DNA of 27,215 bases. Source: Paenibacillus sp. oral taxon 786 str. D14. Lineage in GTDB: Bacteria; Bacillota; Bacilli; Paenibacillales; Paenibacillaceae. The notes under the pieces are model-generated. The model made no database searches. It was not told the origin of the DNA and worked only from the letters and a program-made list of their open reading frames with translations. Location of the stretch: positions 253,516-280,730 of the forward strand of contig NZ_GG695970.1 of the NCBI RefSeq assembly GCF_000159955.1, written 5' to 3'. Position numbers and translations under genes: made by a program. Of the stretch, positions 8,415 through 16,172 are shown piece after piece; position 1 is the first letter of the stretch, and each line of letters opens with the position of its first letter.

Positions 8415-8693
8415 TCAATCCTTATCGGTTTTATTTTGTTCTGAGTGATTTATTTTTGAGGTACAACATTGAGTATCTACTGTGGGGATCCCACTTAATG
8501 GGTCAAATTGATACAGGGAAATATAAAGTCTCCGTAATTCTTGTAACTGCACGGCTAGCTCCAATCCGAACTTAAAAAAAATTTCCTTTTCCTTTTCAGA
8601 AATATCTTCACAGACACAGTTGGCATAAGAAATTACGGCGCCGTGAACCGCCTGAATGCTTTTTAATAGTTTATGTCTACATAAACTTGACAT
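8415..8693 (-). CDS. Small protein of unknown function (92 aa)
   Basis: I do not recognise this protein. It begins MSSLCRHKLLKSIQAVHGAV. A central stretch at about residues 32-60 (KEKEIFFKFGLELAVQLQEL) looks helical and amphipathic. It has five cysteines, C5, C26, C28, C76 and C77, arranged as a CxC and a CC. There is no signal peptide or clear membrane segment, and the tail is polar. It is probably a real gene because AAAGGAG stands 9 bases before the ATG on the minus strand and the start is unambiguous. It lies in AT-rich DNA unlike the flanking housekeeping genes and is divergent from the 52-aa gene at 8873. Confidence 0.7.
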   Translation of the reverse strand: MSSLCRHKLLKSIQAVHGAVISYANCVCEDISEKEKEIFFKFGLELAVQLQELRRLYISLYQFDPLSGIPTVDTQCCTSKINHSEQNKTDKD

Positions 8694-8804
8694 AGAAATG
8701 TTCTCCTTTAAGATGATTTTGAAATAGAATATAATGTTACGTAATAAAAAAATAAAACGGATAAGACATCATACTACTATTTTGAAGTTCATTCATTACA
8801 AGAG

Positions 8805-8850
8805 GAACCTGAACAACAGCTTTTCTTAGGAAAGCGTATTGCTCAGGTTC
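8805..8850 (+). other. Long imperfect hairpin in the leader of a small gene
   Basis: Outer arms GAACCTGAACAA (8805-8816) and TTGCTCAGGTTC (8839-8850) pair with one mismatch. An inner 7-bp stem GCTTTTC/GGAAAGC is closed by a TTA loop. No T-run follows on either strand. It lies in the shared 179-base gap between divergent small genes, just before the ribosome site of the 52-aa gene. Confidence 0.75.
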
Positions 8851-8872
8851 TGTTCAAAAGAGGTGAAAGAGA

Positions 8873-9031
8873 GTGAATAAGTTTGTTTATGATAACGATT
8901 TGGACTTTATAAATGCTAAATATACTCTGTTTTGTTTTTTGTCATTTATTACAATGCGAAAGATTTTACGTTTAGAAGAAAAAAAGCGCCAACTGAAGCA
9001 AAGAATAGAAGAAGCTAAAAATATAAATTAG
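8873..9031 (+). CDS. Small protein of unknown function (52 aa)
   Basis: This short gene has a GTG start and AGAGGTG about 7 bases upstream. The product begins MNKFVYDNDLDFINAKYTLF. A short hydrophobic stretch at residues 18-27 (TLFCFLSFIT) is followed by a strongly charged helix at residues 28-50, rich in K, R and E, with coiled-coil character. It could be a small membrane-associated peptide. I recognise no family. Its stop codon ends two bases before the stop of the convergent 125-aa gene, so the two transcripts must overlap or meet. Confidence 0.55.
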   Translation: MNKFVYDNDLDFINAKYTLFCFLSFITMRKILRLEEKKRQLKQRIEEAKNIN

Positions 9032-9033
9032 TA

Positions 9034-9411
9034 TTATGTGGGTATCCCGCCGTCAATAGGAAAGCAATCTGTTTCACACGTTTTAATATTATTGGTGCAC
9101 ATATTGATACACAAGCTAGGTTTTATTTTAGCTGCAGCGCATGCTGTGAAGTGATTTTCTATTACATTCCCCGATTGATTCAGAAGTGTACTTTTCGTTG
9201 TTACTTCCACTAGTTCATCATTTTCGTTATAAGACAGGACAAAAAGTTCAGGTTTACTTTTAGCAGATAAGATTAAATACTTAGTATTTTTATATTTGTA
9301 AAGTTGAGGACTATTTAGTTCGAGTGAAACCCCCTTGTCTTGTAAAAAGTTAGTTGCGCTTTTTATTCTTGGTTCTTCAACTTGCAGTTTAATTAACTTA
9401 TTGTTTTCCAT
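9034..9411 (-). CDS. 125-aa protein of unknown function with a five-cysteine tail
   Basis: I do not recognise this protein. Residues 1-88 are polar and cysteine-free, with apparent alternating strands (LYKYKNTKYLILSAKSKPEL and following). The last 37 residues hold all five cysteines, C91, C101, C105, C112 and C116, spaced C-x9-C-x3-C-x6-C-x3-C, and end in FPIDGGIPT. The paired CxxxC units could form two cross-linked helices, or the tail could be a modified or released peptide. There is no signal peptide. ATG 9411 was chosen because AGGTGG stands 8 bases upstream; an in-frame GTG at 9423 has no ribosome site. The setting is AT-rich accessory DNA. Confidence 0.75.
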   Translation of the reverse strand: MENNKLIKLQVEEPRIKSATNFLQDKGVSLELNSPQLYKYKNTKYLILSAKSKPELFVLSYNENDELVEVTTKSTLLNQSGNVIENHFTACAAAKIKPSLCINMCTNNIKTCETDCFPIDGGIPT

Positions 9412-9423
9412 CCTAAGTCCCAC

Positions 9424-9729
9424 CTATTGATTATTGCAGGTGAGCTTTCCCTAGGATATAAATCCAAGATAACTGTATCCCGCAGTTTCCTGATTTAAGA
9501 GAAATTCATCTGCAAGATTAATATATTGATATACTTAACATCGTGTTACAAACGAAAATGAACACTATGTCTAGTTGATCTTACTACTAAGTATGAAGAA
9601 GGGGGTTATAAGTATTGAGAAAAATTCAATGTTCTGTTTGACTTTGATCTAAAAGATTAAATTGTAACATTCTAAAATAGAAGAAATTCCTAAGCTTAGT
9701 TATGTTTCGTTCAGAGGCTCTGTTAAGAT
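9424..9729. other. AT-rich gap with no supported gene
   Basis: The gap holds the upstream region of the 125-aa gene. A possible minus-strand promoter is GTAACA, 18 bases, TATATT, near 9524-9553. A short frame at 9593-9652 (19 aa) has no ribosome site. A GAAGGGGG site near 9599-9606 is followed by a TTG frame of only eight codons. These may be remnants of a decayed gene. No convincing terminator for the hydrolase on the minus strand is seen. Confidence 0.5.
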
Positions 9730-11142
9730 TTACGGCAACTGCATCCTGAGCTCGGTCATCAACGTCAGCGTATCCATCCCGGCATGATTGCCAAGCAGAA
9801 TGATCGTATACCCGCCGCCGAGCTCCCGGGACATGCCGGTGGCGTAGCCGGTACCGCTGCCATTGTGGAAGACGCGTGTTGTCCCGTTTTCCTGCTGAAT
9901 CATCCAGCCGTAGCCGTAATTTTTCTCAGAATACGGGGTGAACATTTGGTCGATCGACGCTTGGCTAAGTACGCGTTCCGTTTCAAATGAGGCGATCCAC
10001 GTCAACATGTCGTTGGCAGTGGAGTATAACGTGCCGGTCCCGGATTGTGAGATATAAGGGCCGGCCGGCGCCCAGAGTTGGTCCCCGGCACTAACGTAGC
10101 CCTGAAGGACCGGAATCGAGGGCTTCGCTTCGCCGGTGTCTTTTAAACCCAGCGGCTCCCAAATGCTCTGCTTCAGATATTCCCCATAACTCATCCCCGA
10201 GGCTTTCTCGATGATCCCTGCCAGCACGACATAACCGCTGTTGCTGTACATAAATTTACTGCCCGGTTCACTCAGCAGCGGCTTGGAGCGGATCGCTTCG
10301 ATCGTATCCTGCAAGGTCATGCCCGCAACACGTGGAAAGTTGGGGTTGATGCCGGACAGGTGGGATAGCAGCAGGTGAATAGTAATCCGATCCCCACTAG
10401 GAAAACCGGGGAAATACGACTCTAATGTATCGTCTAGGTGAAGCTTTCCCTCCTCCGCGAGCTTCATGACGGCCGCCGCTGTAAACGATTTGGTCAGAGA
10501 ACCAATGCGCGATTTCGAATCGGCCCGAACGAGCTGGTTATCGCCGTCATATCCGTAACCTTTGCGCAACAGAATCCGGTCATCTTTAGCAATCAATGCA
10601 ATCCCGGAATACTTTTGGGCCTGCAAATAGCGGTCAGCTACCTCGGTTTCCGAAGAACGGATTGTCGCTGCGTCCGGGGTCAAGGCAACATGCATCGTTC
10701 CTGACATTGCCACGGCATCCACCTCAGCCTTCATCACTTCGGCTAAAGCCCGCAAAGGCACCAAGGTGACGCCGCCTTGATCTAACGAATTTACGCCGAT
10801 CCGGAGCGGGTTGCCGTTGACGCTGAACAGATCCGTACCCGTGCGGTGCAGGATCGTGTCCCCGTGTACCCGAAGTTCGGCAGCACGTTTCGTAGTATTC
10901 CATCGTACTTCTGCACCCAGGTATTCCGCCGCTTCACGCAAAGGGGCATAGGTCACGCCGCGATAAATGAGGGGCTTGGTTGTCCAGGCAACGGATTGCC
11001 CCCCTACGGTCACAGTTACGGATTTCCCCGCCTGCGTCTGCGAAGCGGAAGCCACTGGCAGTCCCGGCGATCCGAGGGAAGCCGTCCCAAGGCATACAGA
11101 TATCATGATGCCGGCCAGGCGGGAAAGTTTTTTTATGCTCAT
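9730..11142 (-). CDS. Secreted serine beta-lactamase-like hydrolase with stalk domains
   Basis: This is a 470-aa exported protein. A signal peptide occupies residues 1 to about 34 (cleavage near ASA-SQ). Two copies of the copper-amine-oxidase N-terminal (stalk) motif lie at about 43-153, seen in GVTYAPLREAAEYLGAEVRW and GVTLVPLRALAEVMKAEV. From about 165 there is a class C beta-lactamase/penicillin-binding domain with S215-LTK218, Y299-SN301 and H426-NG, the three active-site motifs of the family. Likely activity is a peptidase or esterase on cell-wall or D-amino-acid substrates; the exact substrate cannot be read. ATG 11142 was chosen for its 8-base spacing to AAAAGGAG; TTG 11145 also fits. 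The gene opposes smc, which starts 180 bases away. Confidence 0.93.
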   Translation of the reverse strand: MSIKKLSRLAGIMISVCLGTASLGSPGLPVASASQTQAGKSVTVTVGGQSVAWTTKPLIYRGVTYAPLREAAEYLGAEVRWNTTKRAAELRVHGDTILHRTGTDLFSVNGNPLRIGVNSLDQGGVTLVPLRALAEVMKAEVDAVAMSGTMHVALTPDAATIRSSETEVADRYLQAQKYSGIALIAKDDRILLRKGYGYDGDNQLVRADSKSRIGSLTKSFTAAAVMKLAEEGKLHLDDTLESYFPGFPSGDRITIHLLLSHLSGINPNFPRVAGMTLQDTIEAIRSKPLLSEPGSKFMYSNSGYVVLAGIIEKASGMSYGEYLKQSIWEPLGLKDTGEAKPSIPVLQGYVSAGDQLWAPAGPYISQSGTGTLYSTANDMLTWIASFETERVLSQASIDQMFTPYSEKNYGYGWMIQQENGTTRVFHNGSGTGYATGMSRELGGGYTIILLGNHAGMDTLTLMTELRMQLP

Positions 11143-11287
11143 CAATGTTGCTCCTTTTACCGATATAAGAGGTTGGATTTTTTTCTATCACACTAGCAAA
11201 AAGTGCCTTAAATTTCAAGCGAATGAGAGAAGCGTCATGCCGCGCAATCTTCCGCGACGGATAGCCTGTCCTCCAGGGCTTGGGGTA

Positions 11288-11296
11288 TGTTACAAT
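11288..11296 (+). promoter_or_regulatory. Extended -10 promoter of smc
   Basis: TG at 11288-11289, one base, then TACAAT at 11291-11296. This fits an extended -10 element that can work without a good -35, and none is visible. It gives smc its own transcript, needed because the rnc operon no longer runs into it. Confidence 0.6.
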
Positions 11297-11321
11297 AGTC
11301 GGTAGAGGTGATCGTGAACGT

Positions 11322-14300
11322 ATGTTTTTGAAACGGATAGAGTTAGCGGGCTTCAAATCGTTCGCCGATAAGACGGAGATGGAATTCGTCCGCGGAATTA
11401 CCGCCGTGGTTGGACCTAACGGCAGCGGTAAGAGTAACATCTCCGACGGGATCCGCTGGGTGCTCGGGGAGCAAAGCGCCAAGTCGCTGCGCGGCGGGAA
11501 GATGGAAGATATTATTTTTGCCGGCAGTGACGCGCGCAAGGCCGTGAATTACAGTGAGGTATCGCTGACGTTGGACAACACCGATCAAGCGTTGCCGCTT
11601 GACTTCAGCGAAGTGACGGTGACCCGGCGAGTCCATCGCAGCGGCGACAGTGAATACTTCATCAACAAGCAGCCCTGCAGGCTGAAGGATATCACCGAGC
11701 TGTTTATGGACACGGGGATCGGGAAGGAAGCGTACTCTATCATCGGGCAGGGCCGGATTGAGGAAATTTTGAGCACACGCTCGGAGGACCGCCGCGGCAT
11801 TTTTGAAGAGGCTTCGGGGATTGTGAAATACAAGAGCCGCAAACGCGACGCCCGCCGCAAGCTGGATGAAACCGAGCAGAACCTGCTTCGCATCAACGAC
11901 TTGGTGTCCGAGCTGGAGGATCAGATCGAGCCGCTGAAGGAGCAGTCGGAGAAAGCCCTGAAGTACAAGGAATTGCGTGAGCAATTAAAAAATAAAGAAA
12001 TTTCGCTATATGTGCATCAGATCGAGCAAATCCATGAATCGTGGAGCGAGGCCAACGCCAAGCTGGCCAAGCTGCAGGAGGAGCAGCTGGCGCTGTCGAC
12101 CGTTGTTTCCGCGCATGATGCCAAATTGGAGAGCGACCGGCTGGCCCTTCGTCAGGTTGAGGATCAAATCGAACTGCTGCAAAGTCAGCTGCTCGAATAC
12201 AGCGAAAGCTACGAGAAAAGCGAAGGCTACGGCGAAGTGCTGAAGGAACGCGCTAAAAATCTGACGCAAAATCGCGAGCAGCTGCTTCAATCGCTGGAGA
12301 TTAGTGAAGAGCGGTTCGCCCAGCGGCAGCAGGAAAAGGAGCAGCTGGCAGCCAAATTCGCCGCAGCGGAGCAGCAGCTTCATGAACTGCGTAATGAGCT
12401 GGCGGCCGAAGAGGCGAAGCTGATCGGGGTGACCGGCGGCATCAGCCAAGCGCAGGAGGACGGCCTGAAAGGCCAACTGCTGGACATCATGAACCAGATG
12501 GCGCAAGCGCGCAACGAGATCCATTATGCTGAACAGCAGAAGGAAAGCGTGAAACGCCGGATGGAACGCGCGGAAGAGGAAGGCGTCAAATGGACGGAGG
12601 AGCTGGAACGGCTCAAAGCGCGCAAGGCTGAACTGGAGAAGGTGCTAGACAAGCTGGGCAAAGAGATTGCCGATTTGCGCGGACAGTACATCCAGGAAAG
12701 CGAACGGGTGAATTCGCTGCAGAAGCTTGTGGAAGAAAGCCAAAGCAACATCCGCAAGTGGGAACAGAAGCGCGAAGCGTTGGTTTCCCGCCGCGACACG
12801 ATGAAGGAGATGGAGGACGACTACGACGGGTTTGTCTTGGGCGTTAAGGAAGTGCTCAAGGCGGCCAAACGGTCGACGTTGTCCGGTGTCCACGGTGCTG
12901 TCGCGGAGCTGATTCGGGTGCCGGAGAAGCTTGAAGTCGCCGTAGAGACGGCGCTAGGCGCTGCGATGCAGCATATCGTCATGGAAAACGAAGCGGTGTC
13001 GCGGCAGGCGATCGCCTTTCTGAAGCAGCGGCAGCTGGGCCGAGCGACCTTCCTTCCGCTCGACGTAATTCGTCCGCGCCAGATTTCCGCAGCGGACAAA
13101 CGTCTACTGGAGGAAGCGGACGGATTCATCGGCATTGGAGCCGATCTGGTGGGCTACGAGCCGAGGTATGAGAACATTGTCGGCAGCTTGCTCGGTAATG
13201 TCGTCTTTGCCAGCGATCTGGAGCGGGCGAACAAAATGGCCGCACGGCTGCAATACCGCTTCCGGATCGTGACGCTGGAAGGCGATGTCGTGAATGCCGG
13301 CGGTTCGATGACCGGGGGCAGCCAGCATCGCAAGAACAGCAACCTGCTGGGGCGTAAACGCCAGCTCGACCAGCTTGCCGGCGATATTCGCGAAAGCGAG
13401 GAAATGCTGGACAAGCTGCGCAAAGGGTTGGCAGACGTACGCAGTCAGCTGGCCAAGGCCGAAAGCGAGTTAACGCGACTGCGGGAAGCCGGCGATGCCA
13501 AACGGGTAGAGGAGCAAGAATGCGCCGGTGATTTGAAACAGATCGACCACGAATGGCGCCGTGTCTCCGAGCAGTTTGAGCTCTATGGCCAGGAGAAAGG
13601 CCACTACCTGAAAGAGCTCGAGGAGCTTGAAGCGACAAAGACCGCGGCGGAAGCGCGACTCGTTGAGCTGGAGAAAGAAGAGCAAACGGTGCAGCAGTCG
13701 ATCCGGGCAGCCGAGTTCGCGCGTAAAGCTAGCGAATCGGCCAAGGAGGAGCTGCAGGATTTGCTGACCGGGCTCAAGGTCCGGGAAGGCAAGCTGGATC
13801 AGGAATGCCAGTCGCTGCGTGAGCAGCTGCGCCGCGCGGAGGAAGAGTTCAAGGTGCAGGAGCGTGAGCTGGGGCAGACCCGCACGATCCTGCAGTCGAT
13901 TGAAGCGGACCTGAAGCAAAACGAGGAGCAGACCGTGAAGCAACGGGAAGAGCTCAACGACTTTAAGCTGAAGAAGGAACGGGCCAGCGAACAGCTGGAG
14001 CTGGAACGCGCTTCGCGCGCCGTGCTTGTGAAGAAGCTGGAGGAAGGCGAAAGCGAAACGAAAGAGCAGCGGCTTGGGCTCAAGGCCGTAGAGGAGCAGT
14101 TGCGCCAGACAGAAATCCAGGCGAACCGCCTCGACGTGGAGCTGGATAACATTCTGCGCAAGCTGTCTGAGGATTACGAGCTGAGCTACGAGCTGGCGAA
14201 GCAGCGTTACGCCGTGCCGGAGGATGTGCCGCAGACCCAGGCCGACGTGAAGGAGCTGAAGCGGCAGATCACGTTGCTTGGGGAAGTGAATCTCGGCGCG

Positions 14301-14894
14301 ATCGAGGAATACAACCGCGTGTCGGAACGTTATCAGTTCCTCAGCGAGCAGAAGAATGATCTCGTCGAAGCGAAAACGACGTTGTACCAGGTAATCCGCG
14401 AAATGGACGAGGAGATGTCCAAACGCTTCAAAACGACGTTTGACGCCATTCGCCGCGAATTTGTGATCGTCTTCTCGAAGCTGTTCGGCGGCGGGCGGGC
14501 GGATTTGATCTTGGTCGATCCGGACAACCTGCTGGACACAGGGATCGATGTGGTGGCTCAGCCGCCGGGCAAGAAGCTGCAAAACCTGCAGCTGCTCTCC
14601 GGCGGGGAGCGGGCATTAACAGCGATGGCGCTGCTGTTTGCGATTTTGCAGGTGAAGCCGGTGCCGTTCTGCGTGCTCGACGAGGTCGAGGCGGCGCTGG
14701 ACGAAGCCAACGTGGTCCGTTTTGCCCAGTACTTGCGCGAATTTTCGGAGCAAACCCAGTTTATCGTGGTGACTCACCGCAAAGGCACGATGGAAGAAGC
14801 CGACGTGCTGTACGGGGTGACCATGGAGGAAGGCGGCGTGTCCAAGCTCGTTTCGGTGAAGCTGGAGGACGAAGATACGGTCGAAATCGCTTAA
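11322..14894 (+). CDS. smc: Chromosome segregation protein SMC
   Basis: This is a 1190-aa condensin ATPase that acts with ScpA and ScpB to organise and resolve chromosome arms. The N-terminal head carries Walker A GPNGSGKSN (31-39). A long coiled coil follows on either side of a hinge at roughly 500-680, where the glycine-rich NAGGSMTGGS appears. The C-terminal head has the ABC signature LSGGERALTAMALL starting near 1092 and Walker B FCVLDE near 1116-1121. Length matches Bacillus SMC. ATG 11322 was chosen because AGAGGTGATC precedes it and the family starts MFLKRIELAGFKSF. It is followed by a hairpin and ftsY. Confidence 0.98.
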   Translation: MFLKRIELAGFKSFADKTEMEFVRGITAVVGPNGSGKSNISDGIRWVLGEQSAKSLRGGKMEDIIFAGSDARKAVNYSEVSLTLDNTDQALPLDFSEVTVTRRVHRSGDSEYFINKQPCRLKDITELFMDTGIGKEAYSIIGQGRIEEILSTRSEDRRGIFEEASGIVKYKSRKRDARRKLDETEQNLLRINDLVSELEDQIEPLKEQSEKALKYKELREQLKNKEISLYVHQIEQIHESWSEANAKLAKLQEEQLALSTVVSAHDAKLESDRLALRQVEDQIELLQSQLLEYSESYEKSEGYGEVLKERAKNLTQNREQLLQSLEISEERFAQRQQEKEQLAAKFAAAEQQLHELRNELAAEEAKLIGVTGGISQAQEDGLKGQLLDIMNQMAQARNEIHYAEQQKESVKRRMERAEEEGVKWTEELERLKARKAELEKVLDKLGKEIADLRGQYIQESERVNSLQKLVEESQSNIRKWEQKREALVSRRDTMKEMEDDYDGFVLGVKEVLKAAKRSTLSGVHGAVAELIRVPEKLEVAVETALGAAMQHIVMENEAVSRQAIAFLKQRQLGRATFLPLDVIRPRQISAADKRLLEEADGFIGIGADLVGYEPRYENIVGSLLGNVVFASDLERANKMAARLQYRFRIVTLEGDVVNAGGSMTGGSQHRKNSNLLGRKRQLDQLAGDIRESEEMLDKLRKGLADVRSQLAKAESELTRLREAGDAKRVEEQECAGDLKQIDHEWRRVSEQFELYGQEKGHYLKELEELEATKTAAEARLVELEKEEQTVQQSIRAAEFARKASESAKEELQDLLTGLKVREGKLDQECQSLREQLRRAEEEFKVQERELGQTRTILQSIEADLKQNEEQTVKQREELNDFKLKKERASEQLELERASRAVLVKKLEEGESETKEQRLGLKAVEEQLRQTEIQANRLDVELDNILRKLSEDYELSYELAKQRYAVPEDVPQTQADVKELKRQITLLGEVNLGAIEEYNRVSERYQFLSEQKNDLVEAKTTLYQVIREMDEEMSKRFKTTFDAIRREFVIVFSKLFGGGRADLILVDPDNLLDTGIDVVAQPPGKKLQNLQLLSGGERALTAMALLFAILQVKPVPFCVLDEVEAALDEANVVRFAQYLREFSEQTQFIVVTHRKGTMEEADVLYGVTMEEGGVSKLVSVKLEDEDTVEIA

Positions 14895-14923
14895 GCCAAC
14901 AGAACATTCTCAAATACAATTTA

Positions 14924-14973
14924 CGGTGGCTTGGGGGTCAAGACGACAGCTTGGCTCTCCTGCCACGTTTTTG
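14924..14973 (+). terminator. Imperfect terminator after smc
   Basis: GTGGC (14926-14930) and GCCAC (14962-14966) enclose an inner GTCAAG/CTTGGC stem and are followed by GTTTTTG. The stem has internal mismatches, so read-through into ftsY is likely. Confidence 0.5.
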
Positions 14974-14998
14974 TGTTTACGCGGTCTGGGGCGGAAAA

Positions 14999-15028
14999 TT
15001 GCTTAGGCCCCCTGCGGTATGAGATAAT
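14999..15028 (+). promoter_or_regulatory. Promoter of ftsY
   Basis: TTGCTT (14999-15004), an 18-base spacer, and GATAAT (15023-15028) preceded by TGA, giving an extended -10. It starts transcription about 27 bases before ftsY. Confidence 0.6.
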
Positions 15029-15061
15029 TGAGTTCGAAGTGATGAAGGAGGACATATTCCT

Positions 15062-16069
15062 ATGAGTTTCTTTAAGAAACTGAGAGAAAGCATTGCATCT
15101 AAAACGGAATCCGTAACGAAACAGTTCCGGGACGGGCTGGAGAAAAGCCGGAAAGGCTTTGTTGAAAAAGTGACAGAGCTCGTAACCCGGCGCAAAAAAA
15201 TCGATGAGGAATTTTTCGAAGAGCTGGAGGAAATTTTGATTGGCGCCGATGTTGGCGTGAACACCGTAATGAAGCTGATCGATGATCTGCGGGCCGAAGT
15301 GAAGCAGCGCCGGATCGAGAACGCCTCGGAGCTCCAGCCGCTGCTCTCCGAGAAGCTGACCCAGCTGCTGCGCGGGGATGAGGACAGCGAAATGCATTTG
15401 AACCCGGACGGGATCAGCGTCATTTTGTTCGTTGGCGTTAATGGGGTCGGTAAAACGACGACGATCGGTAAGTTGGCCCATTTCTATAAGCAACAGGGTA
15501 AGAAGGTCATCCTGGCTGCCGGCGACACCTTCCGTGCAGGGGCGATTGAGCAGCTCGAGGTTTGGGGCAATCGAGTTGGAGTGGATGTCATCAAGCAACA
15601 GGCCGGCTCTGATCCGGCAGCGGTGATGTTCGACGCGGTTCAAGCCGCCAAGCAGCGTGGGGCCGATATTCTGCTGTGCGATACCGCGGGACGGCTGCAG
15701 AACAAGTCGAACCTGATGGAGGAGCTGAACAAGATTTACCGCGTCATCCAGCGCGAAATTCCAGGCGCTCCGCATGAGGTGCTGATGGTGCTTGATGCAA
15801 CAACAGGGCAAAACGCGCTTAGCCAAGCCAAGCTGTTTGGCGAGAAGAGCGGCGTGACCGGTCTCGTGCTCACGAAGCTGGATGGCACGGCTAAAGGCGG
15901 TATTGTCATCGCCATCCGTCAAGAGCTCAGCCTTCCGGTGAAATTCGTTGGACTAGGCGAGAAGATGGAAGATCTCCAAAAATTCGATTCCGAGCAATTC
16001 GTGCATGGGTTGTTTGCCGGCTTGATTGCTGAGGAGGAAGAAGCTGAAGGGGAACCCAATGAGGCTTAA
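15062..16069 (+). CDS. ftsY: Signal recognition particle receptor FtsY
   Basis: This is a 335-aa SRP-type GTPase that docks Ffh-ribosome complexes at the membrane. It has a short amphipathic N-terminus, MSFFKKLRESIASK, instead of the long acidic A domain of enterobacterial FtsY, as usual in Firmicutes. The N domain is at about 20-105. The G domain has the P-loop GVNGVGKTT (125-133), then DTAGR and TKLDGTAKGG. ATG 15062 follows GAAGGAGG. It follows smc, as in Bacillus. Confidence 0.97.
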   Translation: MSFFKKLRESIASKTESVTKQFRDGLEKSRKGFVEKVTELVTRRKKIDEEFFEELEEILIGADVGVNTVMKLIDDLRAEVKQRRIENASELQPLLSEKLTQLLRGDEDSEMHLNPDGISVILFVGVNGVGKTTTIGKLAHFYKQQGKKVILAAGDTFRAGAIEQLEVWGNRVGVDVIKQQAGSDPAAVMFDAVQAAKQRGADILLCDTAGRLQNKSNLMEELNKIYRVIQREIPGAPHEVLMVLDATTGQNALSQAKLFGEKSGVTGLVLTKLDGTAKGGIVIAIRQELSLPVKFVGLGEKMEDLQKFDSEQFVHGLFAGLIAEEEEAEGEPNEA

Positions 16070-16103
16070 TTGGGCAAGTCCCAGTAACACATTGCGGGGT
16101 TCC
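16051..16103 (+). terminator. Hairpin over the ftsY stop codon
   Basis: GGAACCCAATG (16051-16061) pairs with CATTGCGGGGTTCC (16090-16103), with a small bulge. The loop contains the ftsY stop and an inner TGGG/CCCA stem. The tail TTCGTATG is poor in T, so termination is uncertain. Confidence 0.45.
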
Positions 16104-16172
16104 TTCGTATGATGCTCATAGGCAAACGCCCGGCAAGACAAACTAATCAAGAGAATTTTAGGAGGTGACAGG

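Noticed and set aside
9593..9652. 19-codon frame and adjacent eight-codon TTG frame in the AT-rich gap
   Set aside because: Too short, and the first has no ribosome site; at most the remains of a decayed gene.
13470..14582. Long open frame of 370 codons antisense to smc
   Set aside because: It is a shadow of the coiled-coil coding region; the product is leucine-rich nonsense with no family features and no ribosome site.
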